From contig JAOTTP010000001.1 in the NCBI GenBank assembly GCA_029864405.1, positions 1 to 64,000 of the forward strand: a DNA stretch of 64,000 bases, in the 5' to 3' direction. Under the pieces are notes generated by a model. The model was not told the DNA's origin and made no database searches. It was given only the letters and a program-made list of their open reading frames with translations. The translations under genes and the position numbers were made by a program. Every line of letters begins with the position of its first letter. The stretch's first letter is position 1. This document shows, one piece after another, positions 18,210-28,376 of this stretch. The DNA is from Nitrospirota bacterium. GTDB lineage: Bacteria; Nitrospirota; Nitrospiria; Nitrospirales; UBA8639.

Positions 18210-21200
18210 TTATGTTGCCATCGCATGACGATCAACAGACGCCGTCCGCAGGAGAAATCCTAAATCGTGCAATCCCTCAAAGTCAGGCTTCAAGAGACTC
18301 AACATGTCAAACTGGTGCTTGGCCGAATCGAGTCGACCAGCACGAAATTCAATTCCGGCCAGGGCAAAACGCCTATCGCAGTCTGCAGGATTTCGCTCGA
18401 CATAGCGTGCCAACCGTTGCCCTAAGTCTTCCCATTGCTCGAGCGCCGTGCCAGACTGGATCAACCCGTTCATCGCGTCGGAATCGTCAGGATGATCTTT
18501 CACAATCTGATCGAACACCCTCCAGGCTTCGTGAAGATCTGCCATTCCCATACACGCCATTCCCAATCCGAGGCCAGCTTTTCGAGAATCTGAACCATAT
18601 TGAAGAGCCAGACGAAATGACTTGGCCGCTTCGACGAATTCCTGGGATTGCATCAACAAAATCCCCTGCAACAAATGACCCGAAGCATCGTTGGGATGGT
18701 TTCGAAGAAGAGCCTGAACATGTTGGGTCGCCACAGCTAGCTCATTCATCCTGAGAGCGAGTGTAGCCAGACGTTCCCGTGCGTCTCGATCTTCTCCTAA
18801 ACTCAAGACCCGTTTCCAAAAGGCTGGTTCCGCATCCATTATCTGCAACGATTGACAGAGTTTGGCCGCCCATTTGAGAACTTCGCCATCACCTGGCCAC
18901 TCTCGATACTCGGAAAAGAGAGCCCGCAATTCAGCCTCCTTCGGGCTATTGGAGATCTTGTCCAAATCAAATCGCTGGTTTAATAAGATCTCTTGTACTC
19001 GCTGGACTCGCTTCCACTGTGTACGCTCCACATCACTCTGAAAGGGTTCGAGGGACTGCCGAAGCCACCCGTCACGAAAGTAATACCGGTTAGCATATCC
19101 TGCAGGAACCGTATACAGATCCTCATCAACCATAATGGTAGAAGCCCATCGGTCCATCAGGACCCTGCCATTGTGCCTTTCAGCCTCAGGGTCCTTCCTT
19201 CCGGGAGTTTGATGCTCCAAATGATAGAGCACACTTTCCGGTTGGTAGATGACTTTCTTGCCCCGTTTCCCCACTTTGAGGCACAGGTCCACATCCTCAA
19301 ACCCATTCCGATAGATCTCGTCAAAACCACCAACTTCACCAAATTCCTCACGGCGGATGAGCATACATGCGGCGGTAACCACCTGGAATTCCTGGCGAAC
19401 ATTGACTGCTGGTAAGTCACCTGACGCTCCGCGGAATACATGATAGGGTGTTAAACAATTTTTCGAAAACACCACTCCGGCATGTTGAATCGTGTCATCG
19501 GGATAGAGCAGCTTGCTTCCAACAATGGAAACATCTGAATGTTGCTGGACCTCATCCACCAAAGGCCGCAACCATCCGGATTTCGGAATCGTATCGTTAT
19601 TTAAAAAGATAAGGAACCGCCCTTTAGCCGCAGCAGCCCCCTGGTTACAAGCCTTCGCAAATCCATAGTTTCCGGGATTAGAAATAACCTGTATATCGCC
19701 ACCCAGCGTAGACAGGAATTCTTTCGTGCCATCGGTTGAGGCATTGTCCACAACAATAACTTCATATGAATAGCCATCCGTCACTTCTGCCAAATGGGTC
19801 AAGCACTGCCGGGTCAGCTCCACTTTATTGAAAACCGGGATAATGATCGAACAATCAAAACTCGAACGCTCCTGAATGTTGGGGGAATTCACAGAGGAAG
19901 ACGGATCCTGCTGTCGAGTATGAGTGGTACGAGCATCTTGCACCGGGTCACGGCCCAGCCAAGCCCGCTCATACTTGGGAAGCACATGTTCGGGAAGACG
20001 ATGAGCCAAGACCCATTGACGGAGTTGTTCTCCCTCCCTTTCCAACGCGTCCGCATCGTGAATCCGATCCCGAATCGCCTTGATCCAGGCTTGCGGTTCA
20101 TGAGGCAAGCGAAGAATAGGCGCTTGTTGATGAGGGAAAATGTCCGTTCCGATAACGGGATACCCCAATATCCCATACTGCAAAATTCTGATATCACTCT
20201 TGGCTTCATTAAATTCATTTGGAACCAATGGAGCCAGCGCAAGATCAAGATTGAGACTGGCCAATTTCTTCGGATAATCAGCCAGGTCCACCATGGAAAA
20301 CGTTTCGCTGAACACGCCAGGACTCAGGGCACTCCGTGGAGCCTCTCCCAGAAACACCCATTCCACTTCATCCTTTAGCGCCTCAATGATGGTTTCCAAA
20401 ATAGCCGTATCAGCCTTATGCACCGTCGCTTGCCCGGCCCATCCAATTCGAGGACGGGAGCCGGATCGACGTTGAGGTTTCCAACGCTCCCATTCCTGTC
20501 GGACTAAAAAATTCGGAAGCACCGCTGCCGCGATCCCCCGTTTTTGCAAATGGGTTTGAATGGGTTCTGTCGAGACGGTCACGCAATCTGCCATGGCCAT
20601 TAGACGAAACATCACTTCAAGTCTTTCAGGAGTGATCACCCTGTGATTCGGATTATCGACAGGAATTTTCCAAAGCAAATCGTCACAGTCAAAGACAATT
20701 CGAGTACCTTGCCTTTGCGCCTCCTTTAGAACCTTTTCCGACAACATACAGGTACGCTGAATGACCCAAACCTGCCCAACGCCCATAGGCGGAATGGCGG
20801 TGTCACCTAATAAAATTTTGGCATCAACGACAACTGTGCCTTTTCCCCAGATCCCTTCACCAGCCAATAAGGGTTGAAGGAGTCGAATACGACCGCAGAT
20901 ATTATCCGAAACAATGACCGAAATTTGTCGAATATCCTCTCGAGAAAAATCTCTTGTGCGTTCTAGAGAAACTTCCCTTGGCATTTCTTCAGCCTGAAAC
21001 CTTTGGCGTGGTGCTACGACAGACCGATCCAAGGGTTCCAGGTCTTTATGGAATTCTTTCACGAAGAAAGACGAACAATACAGCGTTTTCACGCCGGTTT
21101 TATAATCCTGCCAATTTTTTTTGGCGATGTCCTGAACATTTTTTCGACGGGATTCATCTTTGAATGCCCGGTACTCAGCGTGGGTCTTTTCTTCAATCCC

Positions 21201-23411
21201 ATCAGTCGCCATAAACGTGTGTGCATCGATATGGGCCGCCCTCCCAGCAGGAAGATGTAGGCCTACCTGCTCATCCTCCATGTAGGCATTCTGCAAGCCC
21301 TGCAACTGTATTCTCAGTCCATAATCTGCATCTTCTTCACCGTATAACCCATAGTCCTCGCACCAAAATCCCAAGGTTTGGTGAGTTCTTTTGGGAATGA
21401 GAGTACAAGCCCCATTTAAATTCCCATCTTTGGGCCGAATGGGCAATCCCCGTATCTCACGGACGGGATAGTTCACCGGTTCAAAGCTATACGCGATGGC
21501 GCCCAATTCAGGGATACGATCGATGACATCGACCATATTGGATAACCAGCCAGGCTTTTGGATAACAATGTCATTGTCCAACTTGAGGTAATACTCCGCA
21601 TCAGGCGCCTGGCTCCAGGCCAAATTCGAAGCCTTAGCAATTCCAACATTCTCTGGCAACAAAATGAGATGGGTAATAAATCCCTGCTGATGAAGCGCTT
21701 GTAAATACTCTGGTGTACCGTCGGTACTTCCATTGTCCACAACCGTGATGACATGCGGGAAACAGGTATATTGGAGAAGCGCAGTAATAGCTGCTTTCGT
21801 AAAATCCAACCGATTAAAGGTCACCATGCCAATATTGACATACTTCCCAGGGAATACAGGTTTCTCGTATTGAAGGATTGTCAGGGGTTTTTGAATAGGC
21901 ACAGGAAAATACGTTCGATTTGCATGAATAATAGCTCGAAATTCTGCCTGGCTCACCTCCGGATTGGCATTCACTGTCCCTTTGGGATTTTGCAAATACA
22001 AGCCAAGAAATTGGGGAATATGCCGCATTGGATACTGTCGAGCGACACGGCAATGAAATTCATAATCGCTAGCGCAGAGAAGGGTTTCATCAAAGAATCC
22101 AACAGTTTCATGGACCGATTTTCTCCACATCGACAACGGTCCCATATGATAGCCCGTCAACATCATGTCAGGATTAAAATCGAAGCGAATGGAATAGCCG
22201 CCTCGAATAAACCCAGAAAACGTCTGATTATCAAACTGGGTCATAAAGACATCCGCATATACCGTCCCCACTTCGGGATATTCTTCAAGCTCATGGGCCA
22301 TGACTTCCAAGGCATCATGACGCAACCGGTCATCGGTGGGAGCTGGCGTAATAAACTTCCCTCTGGCGATTCGCACCCCAAGGTTGGTGGCCGCCGTCGC
22401 ATTCATGCGTTGGGACGTCCGTAGATACACAATATTAGGATAACGATCTTGAAAGTCCCGTATGATGTCGATTTCTTGTGTATCCGATCCAGTTTCTACA
22501 ACGATAATTTCCATTCGATGAGCAATGGTTTGATTAACCAAATCCTCAAGTACCCCTCGCATAAATCGTTCGGAGTTATAGGTCGGAACAATGGCAGTAA
22601 CGAGGATTTCTTCACCATCTCCGTTGGGACCCTCTGGTTTGTTTAACAAAGAGATATGCCGATTATCAGGCTGGTCGAGTTTAGAATTCCTCCGTTTTAG
22701 AGGCGGAGCCATAGCTTCCTTTTGCGTCTTTTGATAGAAATCAGCCGGTCTCGAAACATTCACGATATCGTCTCCTCCACGGAATGACCAGGGAAAGGCT
22801 TTATGGAGGGGAATCTGTTTTTGATATACCAGTACAAATCCGTTCCCCACCTTATCATCAGGATCCTGTTCGCCAACCAAAGTCATCCGTTTGCCAAAAA
22901 TTCTTGAAACAAAATCCTTCATGGAGTCGGGAGAGAATACATGATAATGACAATAAAGGAAGTTTTTAGCTTCCGGTTCCGAATCTTGATTGGCATGTAT
23001 CATGTAATCATGAACCACATGTGCCCAATCAGTCAGTGGCTTTCCTCGATCCGAAGGCGCCGCGTCACGGTGAGGAACCACGATAAACAGATACCCATCG
23101 CATTTTACTATTCGATACCATTCCAGGAAGGTCTTAATGAGGTCAGGACAATGCTCTATCACATGGGAAGCTAGAATAAATTCTTCCGACTCACTGGGAA
23201 GCGGAATGGCGCCAGCTTCAGCCAACACGGCAATCGGTGCGACAGCTCCGGTCAATGCCAATTGTTCCTCCGTATAGCCTTCTCCGCCTAGTCCCACATT
23301 TCGTGTATTCAATCCAAATGGATTGTGAGTAGACGGTCCAATTTCCAAACCCACGAGACCATTGAGCCAATGGTGGGCAAATCGACTTTCCGGAAACATT
23401 TGTTTCATCAA
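18210..23411 (-). CDS. Giant multi-domain glycosyltransferase with methyltransferase-like and TPR parts
   Basis: 1733 residues, the largest gene here. In order: a SAM-methyltransferase-like domain (about 17-200, LVGLEIGPS, then FILASHVIEH), a first GT2 (269-480, AIVPTYNSERF), a second GT2 (525-740, IGMVTFNRLDF, LKLDNDIVI), a GT4-like GT-B domain (830-1150, IGWAGQATVHKAD), a third GT2 (1186-1430, CSIIIPVFNKVELT, FLNNDT), and TPR-like helices (1540-1733). One chain may therefore build several linkages of a glycan. Such fusions occur in O-antigen and flagellar glycosylation clusters. AAGGG lies about 10 nt before the paired ATGs. No frameshift is seen. Confidence 0.9.
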   Translation of the reverse strand: MMKQMFPESRFAHHWLNGLVGLEIGPSTHNPFGLNTRNVGLGGEGYTEEQLALTGAVAPIAVLAEAGAIPLPSESEEFILASHVIEHCPDLIKTFLEWYRIVKCDGYLFIVVPHRDAAPSDRGKPLTDWAHVVHDYMIHANQDSEPEAKNFLYCHYHVFSPDSMKDFVSRIFGKRMTLVGEQDPDDKVGNGFVLVYQKQIPLHKAFPWSFRGGDDIVNVSRPADFYQKTQKEAMAPPLKRRNSKLDQPDNRHISLLNKPEGPNGDGEEILVTAIVPTYNSERFMRGVLEDLVNQTIAHRMEIIVVETGSDTQEIDIIRDFQDRYPNIVYLRTSQRMNATAATNLGVRIARGKFITPAPTDDRLRHDALEVMAHELEEYPEVGTVYADVFMTQFDNQTFSGFIRGGYSIRFDFNPDMMLTGYHMGPLSMWRKSVHETVGFFDETLLCASDYEFHCRVARQYPMRHIPQFLGLYLQNPKGTVNANPEVSQAEFRAIIHANRTYFPVPIQKPLTILQYEKPVFPGKYVNIGMVTFNRLDFTKAAITALLQYTCFPHVITVVDNGSTDGTPEYLQALHQQGFITHLILLPENVGIAKASNLAWSQAPDAEYYLKLDNDIVIQKPGWLSNMVDVIDRIPELGAIAYSFEPVNYPVREIRGLPIRPKDGNLNGACTLIPKRTHQTLGFWCEDYGLYGEEDADYGLRIQLQGLQNAYMEDEQVGLHLPAGRAAHIDAHTFMATDGIEEKTHAEYRAFKDESRRKNVQDIAKKNWQDYKTGVKTLYCSSFFVKEFHKDLEPLDRSVVAPRQRFQAEEMPREVSLERTRDFSREDIRQISVIVSDNICGRIRLLQPLLAGEGIWGKGTVVVDAKILLGDTAIPPMGVGQVWVIQRTCMLSEKVLKEAQRQGTRIVFDCDDLLWKIPVDNPNHRVITPERLEVMFRLMAMADCVTVSTEPIQTHLQKRGIAAAVLPNFLVRQEWERWKPQRRSGSRPRIGWAGQATVHKADTAILETIIEALKDEVEWVFLGEAPRSALSPGVFSETFSMVDLADYPKKLASLNLDLALAPLVPNEFNEAKSDIRILQYGILGYPVIGTDIFPHQQAPILRLPHEPQAWIKAIRDRIHDADALEREGEQLRQWVLAHRLPEHVLPKYERAWLGRDPVQDARTTHTRQQDPSSSVNSPNIQERSSFDCSIIIPVFNKVELTRQCLTHLAEVTDGYSYEVIVVDNASTDGTKEFLSTLGGDIQVISNPGNYGFAKACNQGAAAAKGRFLIFLNNDTIPKSGWLRPLVDEVQQHSDVSIVGSKLLYPDDTIQHAGVVFSKNCLTPYHVFRGASGDLPAVNVRQEFQVVTAACMLIRREEFGEVGGFDEIYRNGFEDVDLCLKVGKRGKKVIYQPESVLYHLEHQTPGRKDPEAERHNGRVLMDRWASTIMVDEDLYTVPAGYANRYYFRDGWLRQSLEPFQSDVERTQWKRVQRVQEILLNQRFDLDKISNSPKEAELRALFSEYREWPGDGEVLKWAAKLCQSLQIMDAEPAFWKRVLSLGEDRDARERLATLALRMNELAVATQHVQALLRNHPNDASGHLLQGILLMQSQEFVEAAKSFRLALQYGSDSRKAGLGLGMACMGMADLHEAWRVFDQIVKDHPDDSDAMNGLIQSGTALEQWEDLGQRLARYVERNPADCDRRFALAGIEFRAGRLDSAKHQFDMLSLLKPDFEGLHDLGFLLRTASVDRHAMAT

Positions 23412-23439
23412 TAAAAACCCTTAAAGAGAAAATTGGCTG

Positions 23440-24447
23440 TTAGGCTACCTGGCCAACTACCGTCTCGGGTACCGAGGAGTGATTGGCTTCTTCATAAGTC
23501 TGTCGATACCATTCAATTGTCTGTTTTAATCCATCACTAAGACTGGTCGTGGCTCTGAATCCTAAGACTGTCTGAGCCTTACTCACATCAACCAGGCGAA
23601 TGGGAATCATAGAAGGTTTGGTAGGATTGGTGACCACATTGGCATTCTGGAAATTATCAACTTCAAGAAGAATCGTTAACACATCACGCACACGACACCC
23701 GTTTCCATATCCAATATTCACCGGGTCGAACCGGTCGAACGTTCCCATCGCTAACATCACGGCATCGATGAAATCATCGACATAAAGTAAGTCTCTGACA
23801 TCTTCTCCAGTTCCCCAAACTTCGAGGGGGTTCTGCCGTTCAACAACTTTGCGAAGAAGGGCCGCAGTCACGTGGGACCGCTCAAAATCGAATTTGTCAT
23901 ATGGACCATAGATATTAGATGGCCTCACGACCACCGTGCTCATCGGATCCTTTATTTTTTCAGAATAGATACGGCATAGGACTTCCCCATACCGTTTCAT
24001 CCATCCCACACTGAAGTAGGCTTCATACGGATCCCCGGCAAACATTTCCGCCTCGGAGACCGGTCGACCCCCACTGGGTGGATAGGCCGCACTACTACTG
24101 ATAAAGAGAAACTTCTTCACTTTTGCCTGATAGGAAGCTTCCAACATCTGGGCGTTCATCACCACATTCGGCGTCACGTGTGCTAATGGCTGGGTGGCCA
24201 TGACCGCTGCGCCTGAGGTATTCGCCGCACACATGAAGACATAGTCCATGCCCTCTACGACCCGGCGACACTCTTCCATGTTCGTCAAATCCGCACTGAC
24301 ATATTCCAGGCGCTGATGCTCAAATTGCGGGCGACGTGTATGCAACGTCCCACGCACGTGACTCCCCTCTTCCACTAAACGCTTAGCAATATTGGTCCCC
24401 AAAAATCCTCCCGCACCCGTGACTAACACTTTGCTACCCTTAAACAT
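23440..24447 (-). CDS. NAD-dependent epimerase/dehydratase-like SDR (paralogue 1)
   Basis: Extended short-chain dehydrogenase fold of 335 residues that acts on nucleotide sugars. The cofactor motif is TGAGGFLG near the start; VRPSNIYGPYD and RDLLYVDDFIDAV are typical. The catalytic YxxxK is replaced by VGWMK: the Tyr is missing. The start is placed at the ATG at 24447 because AAGGAG lies 6 nt upstream inside the coding end of the previous gene; the frame continues upstream without a better start. It overlaps the RmlC-like gene by 8 nt. The sugar product is unknown. Confidence 0.88.
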   Translation of the reverse strand: MFKGSKVLVTGAGGFLGTNIAKRLVEEGSHVRGTLHTRRPQFEHQRLEYVSADLTNMEECRRVVEGMDYVFMCAANTSGAAVMATQPLAHVTPNVVMNAQMLEASYQAKVKKFLFISSSAAYPPSGGRPVSEAEMFAGDPYEAYFSVGWMKRYGEVLCRIYSEKIKDPMSTVVVRPSNIYGPYDKFDFERSHVTAALLRKVVERQNPLEVWGTGEDVRDLLYVDDFIDAVMLAMGTFDRFDPVNIGYGNGCRVRDVLTILLEVDNFQNANVVTNPTKPSMIPIRLVDVSKAQTVLGFRATTSLSDGLKQTIEWYRQTYEEANHSSVPETVVGQVA

Positions 24448-25000
24448 GAGCGACTCCTTCATCCCGTTGGGAAACAATCGGCTGTTTGACCGGCCACCAG
24501 ATTCCCAAAGTTGGATCATTCCAAGGTAAGGTAAATTGCCCTTCACGGTTATAATTGGTGGTTTGCTTATAGTGAAAGATCGCCTGGTCAGACAGCACCA
24601 GATGGGCGTTTCCAAACTTGGGTGGGATCAAGACTTGCCGTCGATTGCGATCTGATAGCGTAAACGATTCCCACCGTTGATACTGTGGAGACACGGAATC
24701 CCAATTTACCACGACCAAATAAAACGTCCCCCATAAACATGACACCAGCTTCCAGGTCTCTTGGTCTCCATGAATGCCTCGCAACACATTCCTGCCAGAC
24801 ACGGAGATGTCATCCTGCACAAATTGCATATCAATTCCAGCTTGCCGATACAGATCCTCGTTAAAAGTTTCAACATAGGTCCCCCGAAAATCTTCAAAAA
24901 TTGTCGGTGGAGTCACCAGCCTCACTCCTTCCAAGCGGCAGGAAGAGACCTGTAAATTAGGAGGCGGCGAAATAGTTTTGCCGTTGAAGATATTCATCAT
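24440..25000 (-). CDS. RmlC-like sugar 3,5-epimerase or cupin
   Basis: 186 residues of the dTDP-4-dehydrorhamnose 3,5-epimerase cupin family: TIFEDFRGTYVETFNEDLYR, VQDDISVSGRNVLRGIHGD, LVSCLWGTFYLVVVNWD and IPPKFGNAHLVLSD follow the RmlC layout (His in RGIHGD corresponds to the catalytic His). Homologues epimerise or isomerise 4-keto sugar nucleotides. It overlaps the SDR upstream by 44 nt and the SDR downstream by 8 nt, so the three are co-translated. The donor nucleotide is not known. Confidence 0.85.
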   Translation of the reverse strand: MMNIFNGKTISPPPNLQVSSCRLEGVRLVTPPTIFEDFRGTYVETFNEDLYRQAGIDMQFVQDDISVSGRNVLRGIHGDQETWKLVSCLWGTFYLVVVNWDSVSPQYQRWESFTLSDRNRRQVLIPPKFGNAHLVLSDQAIFHYKQTTNYNREGQFTLPWNDPTLGIWWPVKQPIVSQRDEGVAHV

Positions 25001-25991
25001 GATGCTCCAGGTACCAATCCCATGTGTGCTGTAACCCCTCTTGAAGACTGACTTGCGGTGCGTACCCGAGAAGATGCTTCGCCAAAGAAATATCCATCAC
25101 ACGCCGGGGAAATCCGGTGGGTTTGGTGTGATCAAATTGAGCCCGGAACGGCACAACCGATTGAAGGGCTTCTACTAATCCTTTGATGGTATAGCCGATA
25201 CCACTGCCTAAATTGACGTACCGCCCACCCGTGCCATGGTACAAAGCAAGAATCACTCCATCAGCCACATCACCACTATAGGCAAAATCACGAATGGCGG
25301 TGCCATCTCCCCAAATCACTACCGGATCCTCTTTGGAAAATATCCGTCGCATGAGGGTGGGAATCACCATGGCATTGGCAGGATCGAAATTATCTCCAGG
25401 TCCATACACATTGCAGGGACGCACCACGGCATAGTGCTTCAGACCGTACTGTATTTGGTAGGCGCGAACTTGCAATTCAGCCATTCGTTTGGCCCATCCA
25501 GGGAACATATCCATTGGTGGCCCTTCATCCTCCCCTTCCTGTTCCTTGAAAATTTCCGCACTCGGGTACGCTCCAATAGATGAGGTATAGACCACCCGTT
25601 CAACCTTATTCAGGCGACAGGCCTCCAACATATTGGTATTCATCATCAACAACGGGACAAAAAAACTTGCCGGCTTGGATTTCGTGACCTCAATGGAACC
25701 TTTGATTCCCGCCACATGAAAAACACAATCCATGTCCTTCACCATACGTTGGCAAAATCCAAAATCGCAGAGATCCCCCTTCACATATTCCACCTTATCT
25801 TCAACCTGGATCTCATCAAGAGACACACTTCGAACGGAGGCCCCAGCCTCTATCAACCGGCTCACAATTTTCCGTCCAATTAACCCGCTTCCTCCAGTAA
25901 CCAGCACACTTTTCCCTTCAAAATATGGAAGGATTGAGTCGGACATCATCGTTTTGTTTTGAATCTCAATTTCATAAGACGGAGAACTCAT
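24957..25991 (-). CDS. NAD-dependent epimerase/dehydratase-like SDR (paralogue 2)
   Basis: 344 residues, extended SDR. The cofactor motif is TGGSGLIG near residue 33, followed by DCVFHVAGIKGS, YTSSIGAYP and VRPCNVYGPGDNFD. The YxxxK position reads PGWAK, so the catalytic Tyr is replaced by Pro while the Lys remains. The start forms an ATGA overlap with the dioxygenase gene upstream. Similar to paralogues 1 and 3; the three are likely products of duplication and probably work on related nucleotide sugars. Confidence 0.87.
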   Translation of the reverse strand: MSSPSYEIEIQNKTMMSDSILPYFEGKSVLVTGGSGLIGRKIVSRLIEAGASVRSVSLDEIQVEDKVEYVKGDLCDFGFCQRMVKDMDCVFHVAGIKGSIEVTKSKPASFFVPLLMMNTNMLEACRLNKVERVVYTSSIGAYPSAEIFKEQEGEDEGPPMDMFPGWAKRMAELQVRAYQIQYGLKHYAVVRPCNVYGPGDNFDPANAMVIPTLMRRIFSKEDPVVIWGDGTAIRDFAYSGDVADGVILALYHGTGGRYVNLGSGIGYTIKGLVEALQSVVPFRAQFDHTKPTGFPRRVMDISLAKHLLGYAPQVSLQEGLQHTWDWYLEHHDEYLQRQNYFAAS

Positions 25992-27007
25992 ACTTTCTCA
26001 ACCTCCACGAGATGTTCGGCGGCTAATTGACCAAATGGAGAAAGAGTATCTCTATCCTGCTTTTTTATCAGGATATGAGGATGCTCAAACCCATATTCGG
26101 GATGAATACAATAATTGGCGATGAGAATACTTCGGTTAACATTGACGGGCTTTTCTCCACGATGAATACCGGTGGTATCCGCTATAATGACATCACCCGC
26201 CTGGGCATAACACCGGATGATGGCTTCGGAACCATAGACATCCTCAATTTCTGAATCCGTATAACGAGCTTTCTGCTCCCATCCGCTCCACTTTTTTCGG
26301 TGACTTCCCCGGACATAACAAAAGGGTCCGCCCCCCTCAGGGACATCATGTAAATAAAGTAACGCCTTGAAAATCCGGAAACTTCCCCCATCCACATGAA
26401 ACAATTGCGTATCGGCCGGAGCAAGCGAGTTTCCAAACGCATGGCGGACTTTCAGAAAAGTGACCAATGGCATGGCCCCATAAAAGGCCGTGGCCATACC
26501 AAGGATTCCCGGGTCGAATACCACCGTTGGCGTATCTTTCAGACTAATCAAGGGATCCTCAACCCCGACCGAGGACACCAGACTGTCAAGAGGACTGGAT
26601 TCGTCGTGATAGAATTGGTTTGAAAAATAGTGATAGGTGCCTTCGGTCAAATCTTCTGATGTTTCCTGGGCATGGGCTCGGATAGGACACAGACCAACTC
26701 TGGTCCGTACCATGTTCTCAACCTGGGCTCCAAGACTGTTGATCAGATCTTTAGGGAAATAATTTCTGAGAATCACATACCCGTCCTGATGCAGTTGACT
26801 CACAGTTTCGATATATTGCTGTCCAGACTCCAATACCGGAATGGCGAATTCGCGACATCGAGAGATCCTCTCAGCCACTTGTTCGAGAAAATATTGAGCG
26901 TCCGCTTCCGTCGTCGCATGCAACTGATGCGGAGACTCAGGTCTTATGGATACCGTTTCTGGCGCGTTCATCAGGCGCTTCGTCTCTTTCCGTATGTCTA
27001 CCCTCAA
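25988..27007 (-). CDS. Phytanoyl-CoA dioxygenase (PhyH) family protein
   Basis: 339 residues. The cupin-like core carries the Fe(II) ligands His204 and Asp206 (LFHVDGGSF) and His282 (GIHRGEKPV), with a likely 2-oxoglutarate-binding Arg292. Members hydroxylate small molecules with O2 and 2-oxoglutarate. It is coupled by overlapping stop and start codons to the radical SAM gene upstream and the SDR downstream, which suggests successive steps on the same intermediate. The substrate, presumably a sugar or a glycan-linked acyl group, is inference. Confidence 0.86.
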   Translation of the reverse strand: MRVDIRKETKRLMNAPETVSIRPESPHQLHATTEADAQYFLEQVAERISRCREFAIPVLESGQQYIETVSQLHQDGYVILRNYFPKDLINSLGAQVENMVRTRVGLCPIRAHAQETSEDLTEGTYHYFSNQFYHDESSPLDSLVSSVGVEDPLISLKDTPTVVFDPGILGMATAFYGAMPLVTFLKVRHAFGNSLAPADTQLFHVDGGSFRIFKALLYLHDVPEGGGPFCYVRGSHRKKWSGWEQKARYTDSEIEDVYGSEAIIRCYAQAGDVIIADTTGIHRGEKPVNVNRSILIANYCIHPEYGFEHPHILIKKQDRDTLSPFGQLAAEHLVEVEKV

Positions 27008-28320
27008 TACACCATGGCCCGCTCATTCAACCACTGTTGCATCTCTTGAATGTTGCGTTGAATATGCTCTCGCGAAAAGGTTTTACCCCACCGGTTTTCC
27101 GGCTCATATTCAAATGGCAACCCCACCTCTTCTTGGTCGCCAAACCGATACAACAAGTGGGCATGACGACTCCAATCCTGATCGATGTACCGAATGCCAT
27201 ATTGGCTTGGATTGTTAAAGATAGGGGAGCCGGGAACAGGGCAAAATCCTGAAAGTCCGACATAATCTGGTTTGGTTTCCTCAATAAACTCCATGGTTTT
27301 TTCAACAATATCCGGGGGTTCTCCCGGAAGCCCAAAAATCAAACACATCTTGATTCGAATGCCAATTCGCTGACATTGTTCAATACAATGACGAATCTGA
27401 GTTTGTGCCTGCCATCCTTTATTGATAATTTGCATGACCTGGTCGTCGACCGTTTCTACACCAATAGCCAATTCCTGACATCCAGATTCACGGGCCTGAA
27501 CAAGTTGCTGGTCTGTCGCCATGGTTGTCGTTTGTCCACGCCAAATCACATCGCTTTCTCCCAGAACATCAAACATTGTCGTCGAAAGGCGTTCATTGGG
27601 AAGAATGATGACTTCGTCTCGAAAGTTAATTCCTTGCACACCATAGGTGTCTTTAAGATAGGAAATTTCCGCCTTCATCATTTCAGGGTTTCTTACCTGA
27701 AAAAACCCGGGTACGTTGTACACACAAAAACCACATTTATAGACACACCCCCGAGAAAAGTGGACAGAAGTCCCTAGCACCCCGCCATATTGAGCAAACA
27801 ACAGGTTATTCACGATGGAGGATTCCGGGAGTAATTCTCGACGAGGATAGGGCGTATGAGAAAAAGAAGCTTCGGTGTATTTTTGTCGATAGATTCTTTT
27901 CAGGCCTCCCGTATGGATATCGCGAACCACTTGAGTCAGTGAATGCTCTCCAGGTCCCACAACCACAGCATCGAAGATCTTTACACATTCTTCGGTGCAC
28001 ATATCCACATGTGTCCCCCCTGCCACATGGAGGGAAGATGGATATTGTCGACGCAGAAGATCCACAATTCCGTGAATTTCCACGCTATCCCCAGATTTCA
28101 TAATCCAATACATAAACACATCATGTCCGGGAATCTCCCGAACCCGCTCAGGGAGGGTTTCCCCTGTCAACCCTCGTAAATCAATCAGCTCAATCTGATG
28201 TCCCTCACCGATAAACTCTTCCTCGAGAACCGTGGCGTAATACAGCTCCCACAACGGTTGCAATTTGAAGGGGTTTTCCCAGTAATGCCAGCTTGGAACC
28301 ACTACTCCAATTCGAAACAT
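27004..28320 (-). CDS. Radical SAM protein with B12-binding-like N-terminal domain
   Basis: 438 residues. The N-terminal about 140 residues look like a cobalamin-binding Rossmann domain (LHVAGGTHVDM, VVVGPGEHSLTQVVRDI). The radical SAM cluster ligands are Cys192, Cys196 and Cys199 in RGCVYKCGFC. Further typical segments are GINFRDEVIILPNERLS and CLIFGLPGEPPDIVEKTMEF. Class B radical SAM enzymes methylate unactivated carbons or rearrange carbon skeletons. Here it overlaps the PhyH gene by 4 nt, so a carbon-methylated or hydroxylated sugar is a reasonable guess, not a demonstrated one. Confidence 0.87.
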   Translation of the reverse strand: MFRIGVVVPSWHYWENPFKLQPLWELYYATVLEEEFIGEGHQIELIDLRGLTGETLPERVREIPGHDVFMYWIMKSGDSVEIHGIVDLLRRQYPSSLHVAGGTHVDMCTEECVKIFDAVVVGPGEHSLTQVVRDIHTGGLKRIYRQKYTEASFSHTPYPRRELLPESSIVNNLLFAQYGGVLGTSVHFSRGCVYKCGFCVYNVPGFFQVRNPEMMKAEISYLKDTYGVQGINFRDEVIILPNERLSTTMFDVLGESDVIWRGQTTTMATDQQLVQARESGCQELAIGVETVDDQVMQIINKGWQAQTQIRHCIEQCQRIGIRIKMCLIFGLPGEPPDIVEKTMEFIEETKPDYVGLSGFCPVPGSPIFNNPSQYGIRYIDQDWSRHAHLLYRFGDQEEVGLPFEYEPENRWGKTFSREHIQRNIQEMQQWLNERAMVY

Positions 28321-28376
28321 TTCAGTACCTAACCTTTAGCCAATAACCGGTTTCATGCATGAGGAACCTTCACAAC